In this document: positions 15,859 through 23,753 of the stretch, piece by piece
How positions within the stretch are numbered: the first letter of the stretch is position 1
How the letters are laid out: every line of letters begins with the position of its first letter
NCBI GenBank assembly: GCA_964478335.1
Contig: CAYZIC010000024.1
Location: 1-30,562, forward strand
Direction: 5' to 3'
Length of the DNA stretch: 30,562 nt
Origin: CAYZIC01 sp964478335
GTDB lineage: Bacteria > Verrucomicrobiota > Kiritimatiellia > RFP12 > DVOR01
Translations under genes and position numbers: made by a program
Notes under the pieces: model-generated
The model's database searches: none
What the model was told of the DNA's origin: nothing
The model's input: the letters and a program-made list of their open reading frames with translations, nothing else

Positions 15859-17070
15859 TTAACGATCAGACCAAGCTGGGCTAATCCAGTTTCCCGACCC
15901 TCTAAAGAGCTGATAGGGGCGATCGGGTTGATCCTCAGCCGCATCAATGATCCAAATCGAGTTTGATTTGCCGAGCGTGCGGGATGAGACAATGTGTCTG
16001 CCATCAGCCGCCCAGGATGGGGACTCGTATTGATCATTTTTAGGGGTGATTACTCTGGTTGATGCTTCACCCAAACGGGGATTGATGACAGCAATTTGGT
16101 AGGGAGCGCCGCGCCGTGTGGCAAAGACGATTTCGCCGAATTGATTCCAGTCTGGGGAGATCGCTTCTGATCCTTTGTAGGTTAATCTTCTTGAGCGTTT
16201 GGTTGCGACATTGACGATGTAGAGGTGAGGGCGCTTGGAGCGGTCGCTGACGTAGACGATCTCTTTGCCGTCAGGAGACCATGCCGGGCTTGCCTCAGCG
16301 GCAAATGTCGTATTGGTTAAGCGAGTCAATTGCTTGGTTGTGGCATTCATGATATAGAGCTCAGGATTGCCTTGGTGTGAGAGGATGATTGCGATTTGGT
16401 TGGGGTTAACGGGATTGGGGACCGCACCCGTATTGAGGCACTTAAAGTTGGCGAGCTTGGATACACGGCCAGATTCGACATCTGCGCAATAGACGACTGG
16501 CGCATTGCTTTTGTATGATGTGTAGTAGAGGCTCTTGCCGTCAGCGGACCAGCGAGGGCCGACGATTGGGGCTCTATCACGGGTGATTCGCTTGAGGTTT
16601 GCTCCGTCATAGTCCATGACAAAGAGATCCGTGTGGAGCTTGTCCTCGCGACGAATTAAGGCGATCTTGGTTTGAGCAAAGCCGATTCCTTCGCCAGCAT
16701 GCTTGACGATCGCATCGGAGAGTGCGTGAGCGTCTTTGCGAATGCGATCTTGGGAGAGGGGGCGATTCCAAGAGAATGCCTTACCCTGCCAATTGACACG
16801 GATAGCTTCAGCAGCTTGATTGACATGGCCTGTGAGTGCTACGCCTCCCGTTTTGCCCATTTGAAAGCACCCGCTGCGGAGCAAGTCATTTGTTAAGATG
16901 TCTTTAAAGAGTTTACCAGAGGCGTCATTCGCAGAGATCGCTTGGAGCGAGAGAGCCTTGCGAGCAGCACTTTGCACGCTCACTTGGATCTGTGGTACAG
17001 CCATCAAGGGCAGAGCAAGTGTAGCAAAAGCGAGCGTCAGCGCATTGGCTATGAGTCGGTTGGTTGGCAT
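15859..17070 (-). CDS. tolB: Tol-Pal periplasmic protein TolB
   Basis: This 403-aa periplasmic protein starts at an ATG with AAAGGA upstream and a clear signal peptide (MPTNRLIANALTLAFATLAL, cleavage near AVPQ). The frame opens earlier, at an ATG at 17121 with a GAGGTGA motif, which would add 17 residues in front of the signal sequence. The N-terminal domain (about 30-150) is followed by a six-bladed beta-propeller with repeated WSxDGKxxxY units (for example RWSADGKSLYYTS, AWSPDGKEIVYVSDRS, SWAADGRHIVSS). TolB binds Pal and is handled by TolA. Confidence 0.93.
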   Translation of the reverse strand: MPTNRLIANALTLAFATLALPLMAVPQIQVSVQSAARKALSLQAISANDASGKLFKDILTNDLLRSGCFQMGKTGGVALTGHVNQAAEAIRVNWQGKAFSWNRPLSQDRIRKDAHALSDAIVKHAGEGIGFAQTKIALIRREDKLHTDLFVMDYDGANLKRITRDRAPIVGPRWSADGKSLYYTSYKSNAPVVYCADVESGRVSKLANFKCLNTGAVPNPVNPNQIAIILSHQGNPELYIMNATTKQLTRLTNTTFAAEASPAWSPDGKEIVYVSDRSKRPHLYIVNVATKRSRRLTYKGSEAISPDWNQFGEIVFATRRGAPYQIAVINPRLGEASTRVITPKNDQYESPSWAADGRHIVSSRTLGKSNSIWIIDAAEDQPDRPYQLFRGSGNWISPAWSDR

Positions 17071-17134
17071 TGTTGAAATCCTTTGGCTAAAAGCGGTCAA
17101 ACACGGGGATTTCTCCCCCATAAAATCACCTCAT

Positions 17135-17163
17135 ACTATACCTTATAATAGAAAGAGGGTCAA
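17135..17163 (-). promoter_or_regulatory. Promoter of the tolB operon
   Basis: On the minus strand, TTGACC (17163-17158) and TATAGT (17140-17135) are separated by 17 bp. It is about 65 bp ahead of the preferred tolB start and could drive the long tolB-to-mutT-birA array. The remaining gap (17164-17341) shows nothing else I can name. Confidence 0.65.
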
Positions 17164-17341
17164 TCACAAAATGGAGAGAAAGGCTTGTTTTCTTAGGCCA
17201 AAGGATGAAAAGTGGTTAATTTGGGCAAGGTGTAAACCTCAGTCAAGCATCGGAAGAGGAGAGAGAGGAGTCGTGCGACATACTCATTGCGTTGTTGTCG
17301 TGGGGCATATTGTGTGTGGGATGCCAGTCATCAGCTTACTC

Positions 17342-18418
17342 TTATGGGGCGATTAGGCCGCCACCGATGACCGCATCTCTGCGATAAAAGACACATGCCT
17401 GGCCCGGGGAAATGAGCCACTGCGCATGGTTTGTTGATACGGATGCTTGCCCTCGGTCGATGAGCGTGACCGTGCATGGGAAAGGTTTTGCATGGTAGCG
17501 AGGCACCGCTACGCAGTCGATTGTTTGGCCCGTGGGCTGCACTTGCCAATTGAGGTGGTGGACCTTGAATTGTGTGGTGCTTAGGGCTTCTTTTGAGCCG
17601 AGGGTGAGGGTGTTAGCTTCGCGGTCAAAACTGGTCACAAATGCCCTCCCACCAGTGGCGACACCCAGTCCGCGACGTTGGCCGAGGGTGTAGTTGGCCA
17701 AGCCTTGATGGGTGCCAATCTTTTTGCCTGTTGGGTCCAAAATATCGCCCGGGATCATTGATTCTGGATGGCGAGATTGCACTAAGGGGCGATAGTCGCC
17801 TTGGGGCAAGAAGCAGATATCCTGGCTGGACTTCTTTTCTTTGATCGGGATGCCAACCTCGGCAGCGCGTGTGCGGACTTGCTCATAGAGAAAGTCCCCC
17901 AATGGGAAGTAGACCGATTGGATCTGAGGTTGAGTTAAGGCGTAGAGGAAATAGGATTGATCCTTAAGTGGATCTTTCGCACAACGGATAGATTGCTCAG
18001 AGGAGTCTGGACAAGTCGTAATGCGCGCATAATGGCCCGTGGCAATAGCTTGGCAGCCAGATGCGATGATTGCATCGCGCAAGATGCCGAATTTGATCCG
18101 CGGATTGCAAAAGGTGCACGGATTGGGGGTGAGGCCTTGGCTATAGTCACGGGCAAAGGGCGTGATCACTTCGCGATCAAAAGCCTCAGTGCAGTCAATG
18201 GTGTGAAAGGGGATTTCGAGCCAGTCCGCCATGGCCGCTGCGTCAGCTTCACCCGTTTGCTCTGTGTGGAGCTGGCAGTCGCCACAGAATTTTGGTAGGA
18301 GCATATGCCATGCTTCGACTTGATGTCCCGCAGCTTTAAGCAGGTAGGCGGTTAAGGTCGAGTCGAGGCCGCCCGAGAGGGCGACACCGATGCGCTGATG
18401 TGGGATGGGGGTATTCAT
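17342..18418 (-). CDS. mnmA: tRNA-specific 2-thiouridylase MnmA
   Basis: This 358-aa cytoplasmic enzyme makes 2-thiouridine at the wobble base of tRNA-Lys, -Glu and -Gln. The PP-loop SGGLDS (15-20; usually SGGVDS) binds ATP. The catalytic cysteines lie in NPCTFCNPRIKF and DICFLP. The TGHYAR, KDPLKDQSYFL and LGQRRGLG motifs are all present, and the C-terminal beta-barrel is complete. Its start overlaps the stop of the HAD-like gene by 4 bases (ATGA). It is the last gene of a four-gene operon. Confidence 0.95.
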   Translation of the reverse strand: MNTPIPHQRIGVALSGGLDSTLTAYLLKAAGHQVEAWHMLLPKFCGDCQLHTEQTGEADAAAMADWLEIPFHTIDCTEAFDREVITPFARDYSQGLTPNPCTFCNPRIKFGILRDAIIASGCQAIATGHYARITTCPDSSEQSIRCAKDPLKDQSYFLYALTQPQIQSVYFPLGDFLYEQVRTRAAEVGIPIKEKKSSQDICFLPQGDYRPLVQSRHPESMIPGDILDPTGKKIGTHQGLANYTLGQRRGLGVATGGRAFVTSFDREANTLTLGSKEALSTTQFKVHHLNWQVQPTGQTIDCVAVPRYHAKPFPCTVTLIDRGQASVSTNHAQWLISPGQACVFYRRDAVIGGGLIAP

Positions 18419-19368
18419 TTGATCTCCCTAGAGACAACGACTTTATTGGTGCCACTGGCTGCATCAGACGCATCATAGACACAAAATTTAATGGAGGGGA
18501 ATTGGCGTGTCAGCGTTTGTGCGATGTAGTGCTCGACGGCGGCTAAGTTACTCGGGTCATCATCAGAGAATCCTACCGAGATGGGGCTGGTAAAGGCATC
18601 CACGCCTACGCGATTGAGCACGCGCAAGACATAGTGGACAAAGTTGTCGATGGCGAAGCGTTTGCGGTCTTCTTGAGAGGAGACCTCTGGTGCGACGGAT
18701 GCCAGATGACGATTAAAGTCTGGAGAGGTGACGGCGTGGAAGTGGTTGAGGCTGAGGTAGTACTCTAAGATTGCATCATCCGATGCGAAATCTTGAACGT
18801 TGTCAAAGCAATAGCGATAGCCACGCAAGTTGATGAGCATGATTTCTCGCTGGACAGGGGTTAAAATACGGTTGATAAAAGTTTCGACGCCTTCGCGTAG
18901 GACCTCGGCAGAATGTCCACGAGCGGTGACAATCGCAAAGAGGCGCCCCTCAATGAGCGTTTTACAAAAGGCATTAAAGCTCGGAGGAGCTTCGCGTTTG
19001 CCACTTTTGATCAAGGTGATTGCGCGCTCTAGGTCTTGAATGAATCGTCCACCACCCGATGCTGCGCAGTCTTGGAATTCGACAAAGGCCTGTCCCCAGT
19101 CGTTATTAGGCGGTCTGAATGAGGGCTGGTTACGGATCACACTAAAAGCCGAAGTTGAGCACAGGTGCGGCACCCAGGTGCCGTCAGGTTGTAGTCTCTC
19201 CAAGTGGATGTGCGTGGGCATGAAGATGATATTGTCATCCCAGTCAAAGATATAGTACTTGAAGTGTCTGGCATTGACCAATGCATTGACCCAGACACCA
19301 TTAACCCGTTTGAGGCATTCTTTAGGGAATGTCTCAATCGCTTGCTGAATGGTGCGTGGGTCAGTCAT
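18415..19368 (-). CDS. HAD-superfamily-like hydrolase of unknown substrate
   Basis: About 317 aa. HAD motifs are visible: I FDWDDN near residue 41 (nucleophile Asp and acid/base Asp), II IVTARG near 143, and IV GFSDDD near 270 with the Mg-binding acids. A large cap-like insertion lies between motifs I and II. The order is right for a phosphatase, but the substrate is not evident. I start at ATG 19368; a TTG at 19380 directly after the ureohydrolase stop is possible. Neither has a strong ribosome binding site, consistent with translational coupling. Confidence 0.7.
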   Translation of the reverse strand: MTDPRTIQQAIETFPKECLKRVNGVWVNALVNARHFKYYIFDWDDNIIFMPTHIHLERLQPDGTWVPHLCSTSAFSVIRNQPSFRPPNNDWGQAFVEFQDCAASGGGRFIQDLERAITLIKSGKREAPPSFNAFCKTLIEGRLFAIVTARGHSAEVLREGVETFINRILTPVQREIMLINLRGYRYCFDNVQDFASDDAILEYYLSLNHFHAVTSPDFNRHLASVAPEVSSQEDRKRFAIDNFVHYVLRVLNRVGVDAFTSPISVGFSDDDPSNLAAVEHYIAQTLTRQFPSIKFCVYDASDAASGTNKVVVSREIK

Positions 19369-19380
19369 GGTTGTGGTCAA

Positions 19381-20358
19381 TTAGTGGTGATGTCCGCAGG
19401 AACAATTCGGATCGCCGCAGTCGCATTCTTCGGGGTCGTCGCAGTCGCAGTCGTCAGGGCAACCATACTCATCGTTAAAAGGTTCAGGGATTTGCTCGGG
19501 CTCCATGAGCTCGATGAGGTGCTGGCACATTTTAGCCGCAGAGAAGTCCGCATGGTGTAGGCTAGGGATTGGCGCAAGCTCGACGAGGTCTGCACCAATG
19601 ATTTCACGATCTGCAGCGATCTCTTTGAGGATGAAAAGAGCCGAATACCACATCAGTCCACCAGGGACGGGCGTACCAGTTGCAGGCATGATCGATGGGT
19701 CCCAGCCATCAACGTCAAATGTGACATAGACCTTTTTGGGGAAGTTGTCAGGGAGGATTGATTCAGGAAGACCGCTCATGGCCAAGTCCATCGCGTCGTA
19801 GGCGGTGATGGTGTCGGCGTTGGCCGCACGATAGGCGGCCTCATCGGCGCAATAGGCACGCGTGCCAAATTGCGCAATGGGGCATCCCATCTCATGGCAT
19901 CGGCGCAAGACGCAAGCGTGGGAGAGGGGAGATCCCTCGTAGTCAGCACGCAGATCAGCGTGCGCATCAAAGTGAATGATTCCGATCTCTTCGCCACGGG
20001 CTTTGTATGCGCGGATTGCACCGAGAGTGACAGTATGCTCCCCACCCAAAACAAGGGGTTTAGCCCCTGCGTCAAGCGCAGTACCGACAGCTTGCTCGAT
20101 CGCATCGAGCCAGGCATCTGGGGTCGATGCATTGGGGGAGATATAGGGTGCAGTGTAGATTGCATCCTTGCCTGGGAAGGCACCCCGCTCAAAAGCTTCG
20201 AGCTGATCGGATGCCAAGAGGATGGCTTCTGGGCCTTTGGCGGTACCACTGCCATACGAGACACTCAGCTCCATGGGAGCTGGGATCACATGGTAGGCAG
20301 CATCAGAGGCCGGTGCGGGGGTGAATTCTGAGCCAAGAAAGGGAGTGTGGGTAAACAT
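19381..20358 (-). CDS. Ureohydrolase (agmatinase/arginase family) with Cys/His-rich tail
   Basis: This 325-aa protein is taken from the ATG at 20358 (an upstream ATG at 20433 is less likely). All metal-binding motifs of the ureohydrolase fold are present: GGEHTVT, HFDAHADLRADYEG, FDVDGWDPSIMPATGTPVPGG and the late Glu in GADLVELAP. The family hydrolyses guanidino compounds (agmatine, arginine, guanidinobutyrate, formiminoglutamate or guanidine) with two Mn or Ni ions; the substrate cannot be told by eye. Unusually, the last 28 residues carry seven cysteines in CDC/CDC/CSC patterns and end GHHH. Such a tail looks metal binding. The gene lies 86 bp after an aminotransferase. Confidence 0.85.
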   Translation of the reverse strand: MFTHTPFLGSEFTPAPASDAAYHVIPAPMELSVSYGSGTAKGPEAILLASDQLEAFERGAFPGKDAIYTAPYISPNASTPDAWLDAIEQAVGTALDAGAKPLVLGGEHTVTLGAIRAYKARGEEIGIIHFDAHADLRADYEGSPLSHACVLRRCHEMGCPIAQFGTRAYCADEAAYRAANADTITAYDAMDLAMSGLPESILPDNFPKKVYVTFDVDGWDPSIMPATGTPVPGGLMWYSALFILKEIAADREIIGADLVELAPIPSLHHADFSAAKMCQHLIELMEPEQIPEPFNDEYGCPDDCDCDDPEECDCGDPNCSCGHHH

Positions 20359-20444
20359 GATAGGAGTCCGATGGAGGGTGAAAAAGTAACAAGTCACGGG
20401 AGACGAGGCGCCTCTCGTGACTGATGGACGCACAGGCGTGATGC

Positions 20445-21614
20445 TTAGCGCAAAGAATCGCAGAATTCTTTAAATCGAGCGAGGCCCTCTTCGATATTAT
20501 CCATACTGCAAGCGTAGCTAAACCGGATGCAGCGGTCATTACCAAACGCAATGCCTGGGACGACTGCGACTTGCTTTTCAGCTAAGAGGCGTTGGGCAAA
20601 TTCGAGAGAGGAGAGGCCAAAAGATGCGATATTGGGGAAGACGTAAAATGCGCCATCTGGGGTTGCGCACTTAATCCCCTCGATTTCGCCGAGCAGCTCG
20701 AGGATACGTTTACGGCGAGCGGAGAATGCCTCAACCATTTTGGCGACATCCCCAGAGGCCTCTTCAATAGCAGCCTTAGCACCCCACATTGCAAAGGTGT
20801 TTGGTGCAGATGCGCAGTGGCTTTGGAGTGAGGCGAGAGGCTTAATGAATCGCAGAGGAGCGGCCGTATAGCCCAAGCGCCAGCCAGTCATGGCAAAGGT
20901 TTTGGAGAAGCCATTGACGGTGATTGTGTGCTCGTAGTGCTCGGGAGAGAATGATGCCATCGAGACGAATGGGACATCGCCGTAGACCATCTTTTCGTAG
21001 ATTTCGTCAGAGATGATCATGATATCGTGCTTGATCGCGATATCGCCCAAGGTACGCAATTCCTCAGGGGTGTACATGACACCGGTAGGATTGGATGGGC
21101 TATTGATGACGATTGCGACAGTTTTGTCGGTGATTGCGGCCTCAAGTTGCTCTGGAGTCATCTTAAAGTTGCTGTCAACCGTGGTCTGGATGATGACGGG
21201 ATTGCCGCCCGCGACGCGGATCATCTCAGGGTAGCTGAGCCAAAAAGGCGCAGGCACGATCACCTCGGATCCAGCAGAGATGAGCGTTTGGAAGACTAGT
21301 GCCAACGAGTGCTTGCCACCATTGCTGACGACGATTTGGTTGGGGGCGTAGGTGCAGCCATTTTCCACCTGGAGCTTTTTAGCGATGGCGGCGGTCAATT
21401 CGGGTAAGCCAGAGGCTGGTGCATACTTGGTTTGGCCATTCATCAATGCGGTCGCACACGCTTGCTTGATGCAGTCTGGGGTGTCAAAGTCGGGCTCACC
21501 AGCAGCAAATGCGCAAACCTTGATGCCTTCTTGTTTAAGGCGCTTCGCTTCGCTAGTGATTGCGAGCGTGGCAGAGGGGGCGATGGCTGTGATTGCAGAA
21601 TTGAGTGCTTTCAT
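20445..21614 (-). CDS. Class I pyridoxal-phosphate aminotransferase (aspartate-type)
   Basis: This 389-aa enzyme follows the class Ib aspartate aminotransferase pattern. It has FAAGEPDFDTP at the N-terminus, VSNGGKHSL for cofactor binding, INSPSNPTGVMY, SDEIYEK, and the catalytic Lys in TVNGFSKTFAMTGWRLGY. The C-terminal RFSYACSMDNIEEG contains the substrate-carboxylate Arg. It probably interconverts aspartate/oxaloacetate and glutamate/2-oxoglutarate, and could accept prephenate like some close relatives. The start at ATG 21614 is chosen because the family begins here; an in-frame ATG at 21632 is also possible. It is the first gene of the four-gene operon. Confidence 0.9.
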   Translation of the reverse strand: MKALNSAITAIAPSATLAITSEAKRLKQEGIKVCAFAAGEPDFDTPDCIKQACATALMNGQTKYAPASGLPELTAAIAKKLQVENGCTYAPNQIVVSNGGKHSLALVFQTLISAGSEVIVPAPFWLSYPEMIRVAGGNPVIIQTTVDSNFKMTPEQLEAAITDKTVAIVINSPSNPTGVMYTPEELRTLGDIAIKHDIMIISDEIYEKMVYGDVPFVSMASFSPEHYEHTITVNGFSKTFAMTGWRLGYTAAPLRFIKPLASLQSHCASAPNTFAMWGAKAAIEEASGDVAKMVEAFSARRKRILELLGEIEGIKCATPDGAFYVFPNIASFGLSSLEFAQRLLAEKQVAVVPGIAFGNDRCIRFSYACSMDNIEEGLARFKEFCDSLR

Positions 21615-21693
21615 GTAGTAATGTAACTCCATACAGTGATTCGTGAGTGGTGAATCAAGGGTGCGCAATTTGCGGCTTGGGTTGTGTGCAAAG

Positions 21694-21722
21694 AAAAACA
21701 CACCTCCAAGCGGAGCTGTGTC
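21694..21722 (-). terminator. Terminator of the tRNA operon
   Basis: On the minus strand the arms ACACAGCTCC and GGAGGTGTGT pair with one mismatch around a GCTT loop, followed by a T-run. It lies between tRNA-Val and the aminotransferase gene. The gap 21723-21867 has a small TTGCT/AGCAA hairpin and no gene that I can support. Confidence 0.65.
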
Positions 21723-21867
21723 TAGTCAAAAAATGAAATTGTAGTGCTTGCTGTCGAGCAAATGAATCATCGCAACTATAAGCGAGTGCGTGCGCAAAAA
21801 AAGAGGGAAATGTAAGAGCAACGACCTGTATCATAACCGTTCTCCAGAAGGGAGCTAATGTTAAAAT

Positions 21868-21944
21868 TGGTGGGCGGTGAGAGACTCGAACTCCCGACCC
21901 TCTGGGTGTAAACCAGATGCTCTAACCAACTGAGCTAACCGCCC
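21868..21944 (-). tRNA. tRNA-Val (anticodon TAC)
   Basis: A 77-base cloverleaf reading GGGCGGT..ACCGCCC with an encoded ACCA end. The D-arm is TAGCTCAGTTGGTTAGAGCA, the anticodon loop TTTACAC gives TAC, and the T-loop is GTTCGAGTC. It is the last gene of the Gly-Leu-Val operon. Confidence 0.97.
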
Positions 21945-21993
21945 GAAACTGAAACATGAGCGATGCTCACTAACTTTCTCAAAGCTTGAGAAA

Positions 21994-22077
21994 TGGTGCC
22001 TGGGGAGGGAGTCGAACCCTCATGCCTCGCGGCGGTGGATTTTGAGTCCACTGCGTCTGCCATTCCGCCACCCAGGC
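21994..22077 (-). tRNA. tRNA-Leu (anticodon CAA)
   Basis: An 84-base cloverleaf with acceptor arms GCCTGGG/CCCAGGC and an encoded ACCA end. The anticodon stem is GTGGA/TCCAC with loop CTCAAAA, giving CAA, which reads TTG codons. The long variable arm is typical of leucine tRNA. Confidence 0.96.
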
Positions 22078-22095
22078 GTGAATTAGTTTGTTTTC

Positions 22096-22169
22096 TGGAG
22101 CGGGTGAAGGGAATCGAACCCTCGTGGCCAGCTTGGAAGGCTGGAGCTCTGCCATTGAGCTACACCCGC
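22096..22169 (-). tRNA. tRNA-Gly (anticodon TCC)
   Basis: A 74-base cloverleaf with acceptor arms GCGGGTG/CACCCGC and an encoded TCCA end. The anticodon stem CCAGC/GCTGG gives TCC. It is the first gene of the operon, directly after the promoter. Confidence 0.97.
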
Positions 22170-22196
22170 AACACTGGTGTCCTGAAAACGGGGCTT

Positions 22197-22225
22197 AATA
22201 TAGCAAATCACATCGCATCTGTCAA
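22197..22225 (-). promoter_or_regulatory. Promoter of the tRNA-Gly-Leu-Val operon
   Basis: On the minus strand there is a perfect TTGACA (22225-22220), a 17-bp spacer and TATATT (22202-22197). The start point falls about 20 bp before tRNA-Gly. Upstream, an AAAAGC-aac-GCTTTT hairpin followed by Ts (about 22231-22252) may end the lipoprotein pseudogene transcript. Confidence 0.8.
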
Positions 22226-22308
22226 ATGGAAAGTGCAAAAAAGCGTTGCTTTTCATCCCTCTTTTTAATAAATGAATACTTTATTCTTGTTTTGTCTAGT
22301 TTTTGGCA

Positions 22309-22581
22309 TTAAAAAGGCATGGGGATGACGAGTAGATAGTGCTTGGATTGACCCTCTTGGGTGCGTCCGCTGTGCCAAACTCTCCACAAGGCTGATGAGA
22401 CATCGCCTTGGCGTGTGTAGAGAGGCCACAAATTGATCGAATGGGAGTCGATCTTGGAGGTGTCTTTCTTGAGCGCATGGCGCTCCTCTAATGGCTCACT
22501 GCGAGTGGCCGAGAGACAACCCGATCAGGCAAGCAGGCTGAACCACACTCCTAATAGTAAGGCAAAAAGATTTTAGACCAT
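22309..22581 (-). pseudogene. Small lipoprotein gene with two in-frame stops in the signal peptide
   Basis: On the minus strand the ribosome binding site AAAGGA lies 6 nt ahead of ATG (22581). Codons 1-2 are MV, codon 3 is TAA (22575-22573), codons 4-18 read NLFALLLGVWFSLLA, codon 19 is TGA (22527-22525), and then SGC follows. The rest is open to TAA at 22311-22309: a mature part of about 70 residues, Ser/Lys/Arg-rich, with SINLWPLYTRQG and a final LLVIPMPF. If codon 3 were AAA and codon 19 were TTA, each one base away, the result would be a textbook lipoprotein signal with lipobox LSGC. I therefore read it as a recently inactivated lipoprotein. Function unknown. Confidence 0.7.
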
Positions 22582-23042
22582 AATGCATCCTTTACTACGA
22601 TCCTAAAGCAGGCTCAGGTCAACGAATGGGGCAGCGAAAGGGCAATGATGTGCAAGCAAATTAAAACGGATACGCGGATTGTGTTTGATTTTAAGGATCT
22701 TTTTCTATTTTAATTGGTAAAATGGCGACTGTATCGCTGTTGTGACTTTGTTGAGTCGTGCGAGATCTTTTTTAGGGTGGCTGCTATGGAGACGTTTTTT
22801 TACCCACAAAATGGGCACAACGCGAAACGAGTAAGCAAGATAGGAGAGCGCAGTGGTGAGATTGAGCTTGGCAAGTATGTCATACTTGAGCGACCGAGTC
22901 TAAGACGACCGAGCGGTTAAAGATGTTACAAAAGGGGATGGATAGGACACCAGTCCTATGATCTGCTAGCGGCCTGAGGCCTTAGGGATGTTGCTGGGTA
23001 TAGTGGCGATACTGCGTCTCGTCATTACTTAAAGGAGGCACA
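22582..23042. other. Intergenic region with several short hairpins
   Basis: No convincing gene is visible in the first 230 bases. A GGTCAACGAATGGGGCA fragment (about 22618-22634) matches the CGAAT-repeat region near 6461-6507. The second copy of the dispersed repeat is at 22816-22924. Further short hairpins follow: ATAGGAC-acca-GTCCTAT (about 22942-22959) and GGCC-tga-GGCC (about 22971-22981). Confidence 0.5.
22816..22924 (+). repeat. Dispersed structured repeat, copy 2
   Basis: Related along its whole length to 5551-5662 (ACGAGTAAGCAA, GAGATTGAGCTTGG, CTTGAGCGACCGAG, CGACCGAGCGGT). Hairpins AAGTAT-gtc-ATACTT (22873-22887) and GTC-taa-GAC (22898-22906) keep pairing despite changed bases. An insertion/deletion between the copies changes the reading frame in the left part, which argues against a conserved protein. 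Confidence 0.7.
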
Positions 23043-23336
23043 ATGGAATTGGATGGGGCAAAGGAGGCTCGCCTCCTGTTGGGCGCACCGGTCGCTCAAG
23101 ACAGAATCTTGTTTAAGTCTCAATTGGGAGACGACCTTTGTCCTCGTCACGACAGTTGCGCTGCTCCTACCTTTTATACTGTCGACTCATTAACATTAAG
23201 CAAGGGTCAAAAGGCGAAGCCGATCCCTTATGACATCCATATTTACGAGCTTGCGAGTCGCATTTTGACTATAGGAGAGTTTATGCTTAAAACGTATGCC
23301 CTGAGCTTGCCATCTCAAAAAGATCCCGCACGATAA
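23043..23336 (+). CDS. Hypothetical 97-aa protein (doubtful)
   Basis: An open frame with a near-perfect AAAGGAGG ribosome binding site 4 nt before its ATG. I recognise no domain. It has four Cys or His in a DDLCPRHDSC segment and no signal peptide. The first 50 bases include a GGAGGC-tc-GCCTCC hairpin, and the region upstream is repeat DNA, so the frame may be fortuitous or a remnant. The ribosome binding site is the only positive evidence. Confidence 0.35.
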   Translation: MELDGAKEARLLLGAPVAQDRILFKSQLGDDLCPRHDSCAAPTFYTVDSLTLSKGQKAKPIPYDIHIYELASRILTIGEFMLKTYALSLPSQKDPAR

Positions 23337-23396
23337 AGACGAAAGACGGCGAACGTCACGAGGAGGATGATTTAAATTGCGATGGTTTCAGGTATG

Positions 23397-23430
23397 AAAA
23401 AACCCTTATCCTGCAGAGCAGAATAAGGGG
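23397..23430 (-). terminator. Intrinsic terminator after tRNA-Cys
   Basis: On the minus strand, CCCTTATTCTGC-tct-GCAGGATAAGGG forms a 12-bp stem with one mismatch and a 3-nt loop, followed by six Ts. It begins 6 bases after the encoded CCA end of tRNA-Cys. Confidence 0.88.
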
Positions 23431-23436
23431 TGAAAA

Positions 23437-23510
23437 TGGAGGTGCCAATCGGAGTCGAACCGATCTACGAGGTTTTGCAGACCTGTGCCTAACCGCTTGG
23501 CTATAGCACC
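23437..23510 (-). tRNA. tRNA-Cys (anticodon GCA)
   Basis: A 74-base cloverleaf with acceptor arms GGTGCTA/TGGCACC and an encoded TCCA end. The anticodon loop CTGCAAA gives GCA, and the T-loop is GTTCGACTC. It starts 10 bases after the stop of the 31-codon gene and has no promoter of its own in that gap. Confidence 0.96.
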
Positions 23511-23520
23511 TTTATAAAGC

Positions 23521-23616
23521 TTACTTATTTTTGCCGGCCATCAAACGTGCCTTAACACGTTTCTTATAGGCATCGCGGCGTTGGCGCTTAGCGCGCATTC
23601 TGAGTTGTTGTCCCAT
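23521..23616 (-). CDS. Small basic 31-aa protein upstream of tRNA-Cys
   Basis: A 31-codon frame begins MGQQLRMRAK and ends MAGKNK, with about 13 Lys/Arg residues and a single Tyr. The composition resembles small ribosomal or RNA-binding proteins. There is no Shine-Dalgarno sequence, but a promoter (23656-23628) puts the transcription start about 5 nt before the ATG, so the mRNA should be almost leaderless. It is co-transcribed with tRNA-Cys. I do not recognise the family with certainty. Its codon use and promoter spacing favour a real gene. Confidence 0.65.
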   Translation of the reverse strand: MGQQLRMRAKRQRRDAYKKRVKARLMAGKNK

Positions 23617-23627
23617 AACGAGGCAGT

Positions 23628-23656
23628 AATATATCAAAACATGGGTCTGAATGCAA
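23628..23656 (-). promoter_or_regulatory. Promoter of the small-protein/tRNA-Cys unit
   Basis: On the minus strand, TTGCAT (23656-23651), a 17-bp spacer and TATATT (23633-23628). The start point is predicted near 23621. The stretch from here to the ftsW stop (23657-23753) shows nothing else. Confidence 0.7.
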
Positions 23657-23753
23657 GGGGAATTTTAGGAAAAGGGTAGAAAAGTGTTTTTTGGGGGTGT
23701 TTTCTGTCTGCTTTGAGTGGTTTATTTAGTTTTGTAGGTTGTTTTTTTGTGAG

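Noticed and set aside
17071..17121. TolB start at 17121
   Set aside because: It has a plausible GAGGTGA motif, but it would put 17 extra residues before a normal signal peptide that has its own AAAGGA ribosome binding site; kept only as an alternative.
22714..22920. 68-aa plus-strand open frame
   Set aside because: It shares the LERPS/RRPSG stretch with the other repeat copy, but the left half is out of frame between copies; better explained as a structured repeat.
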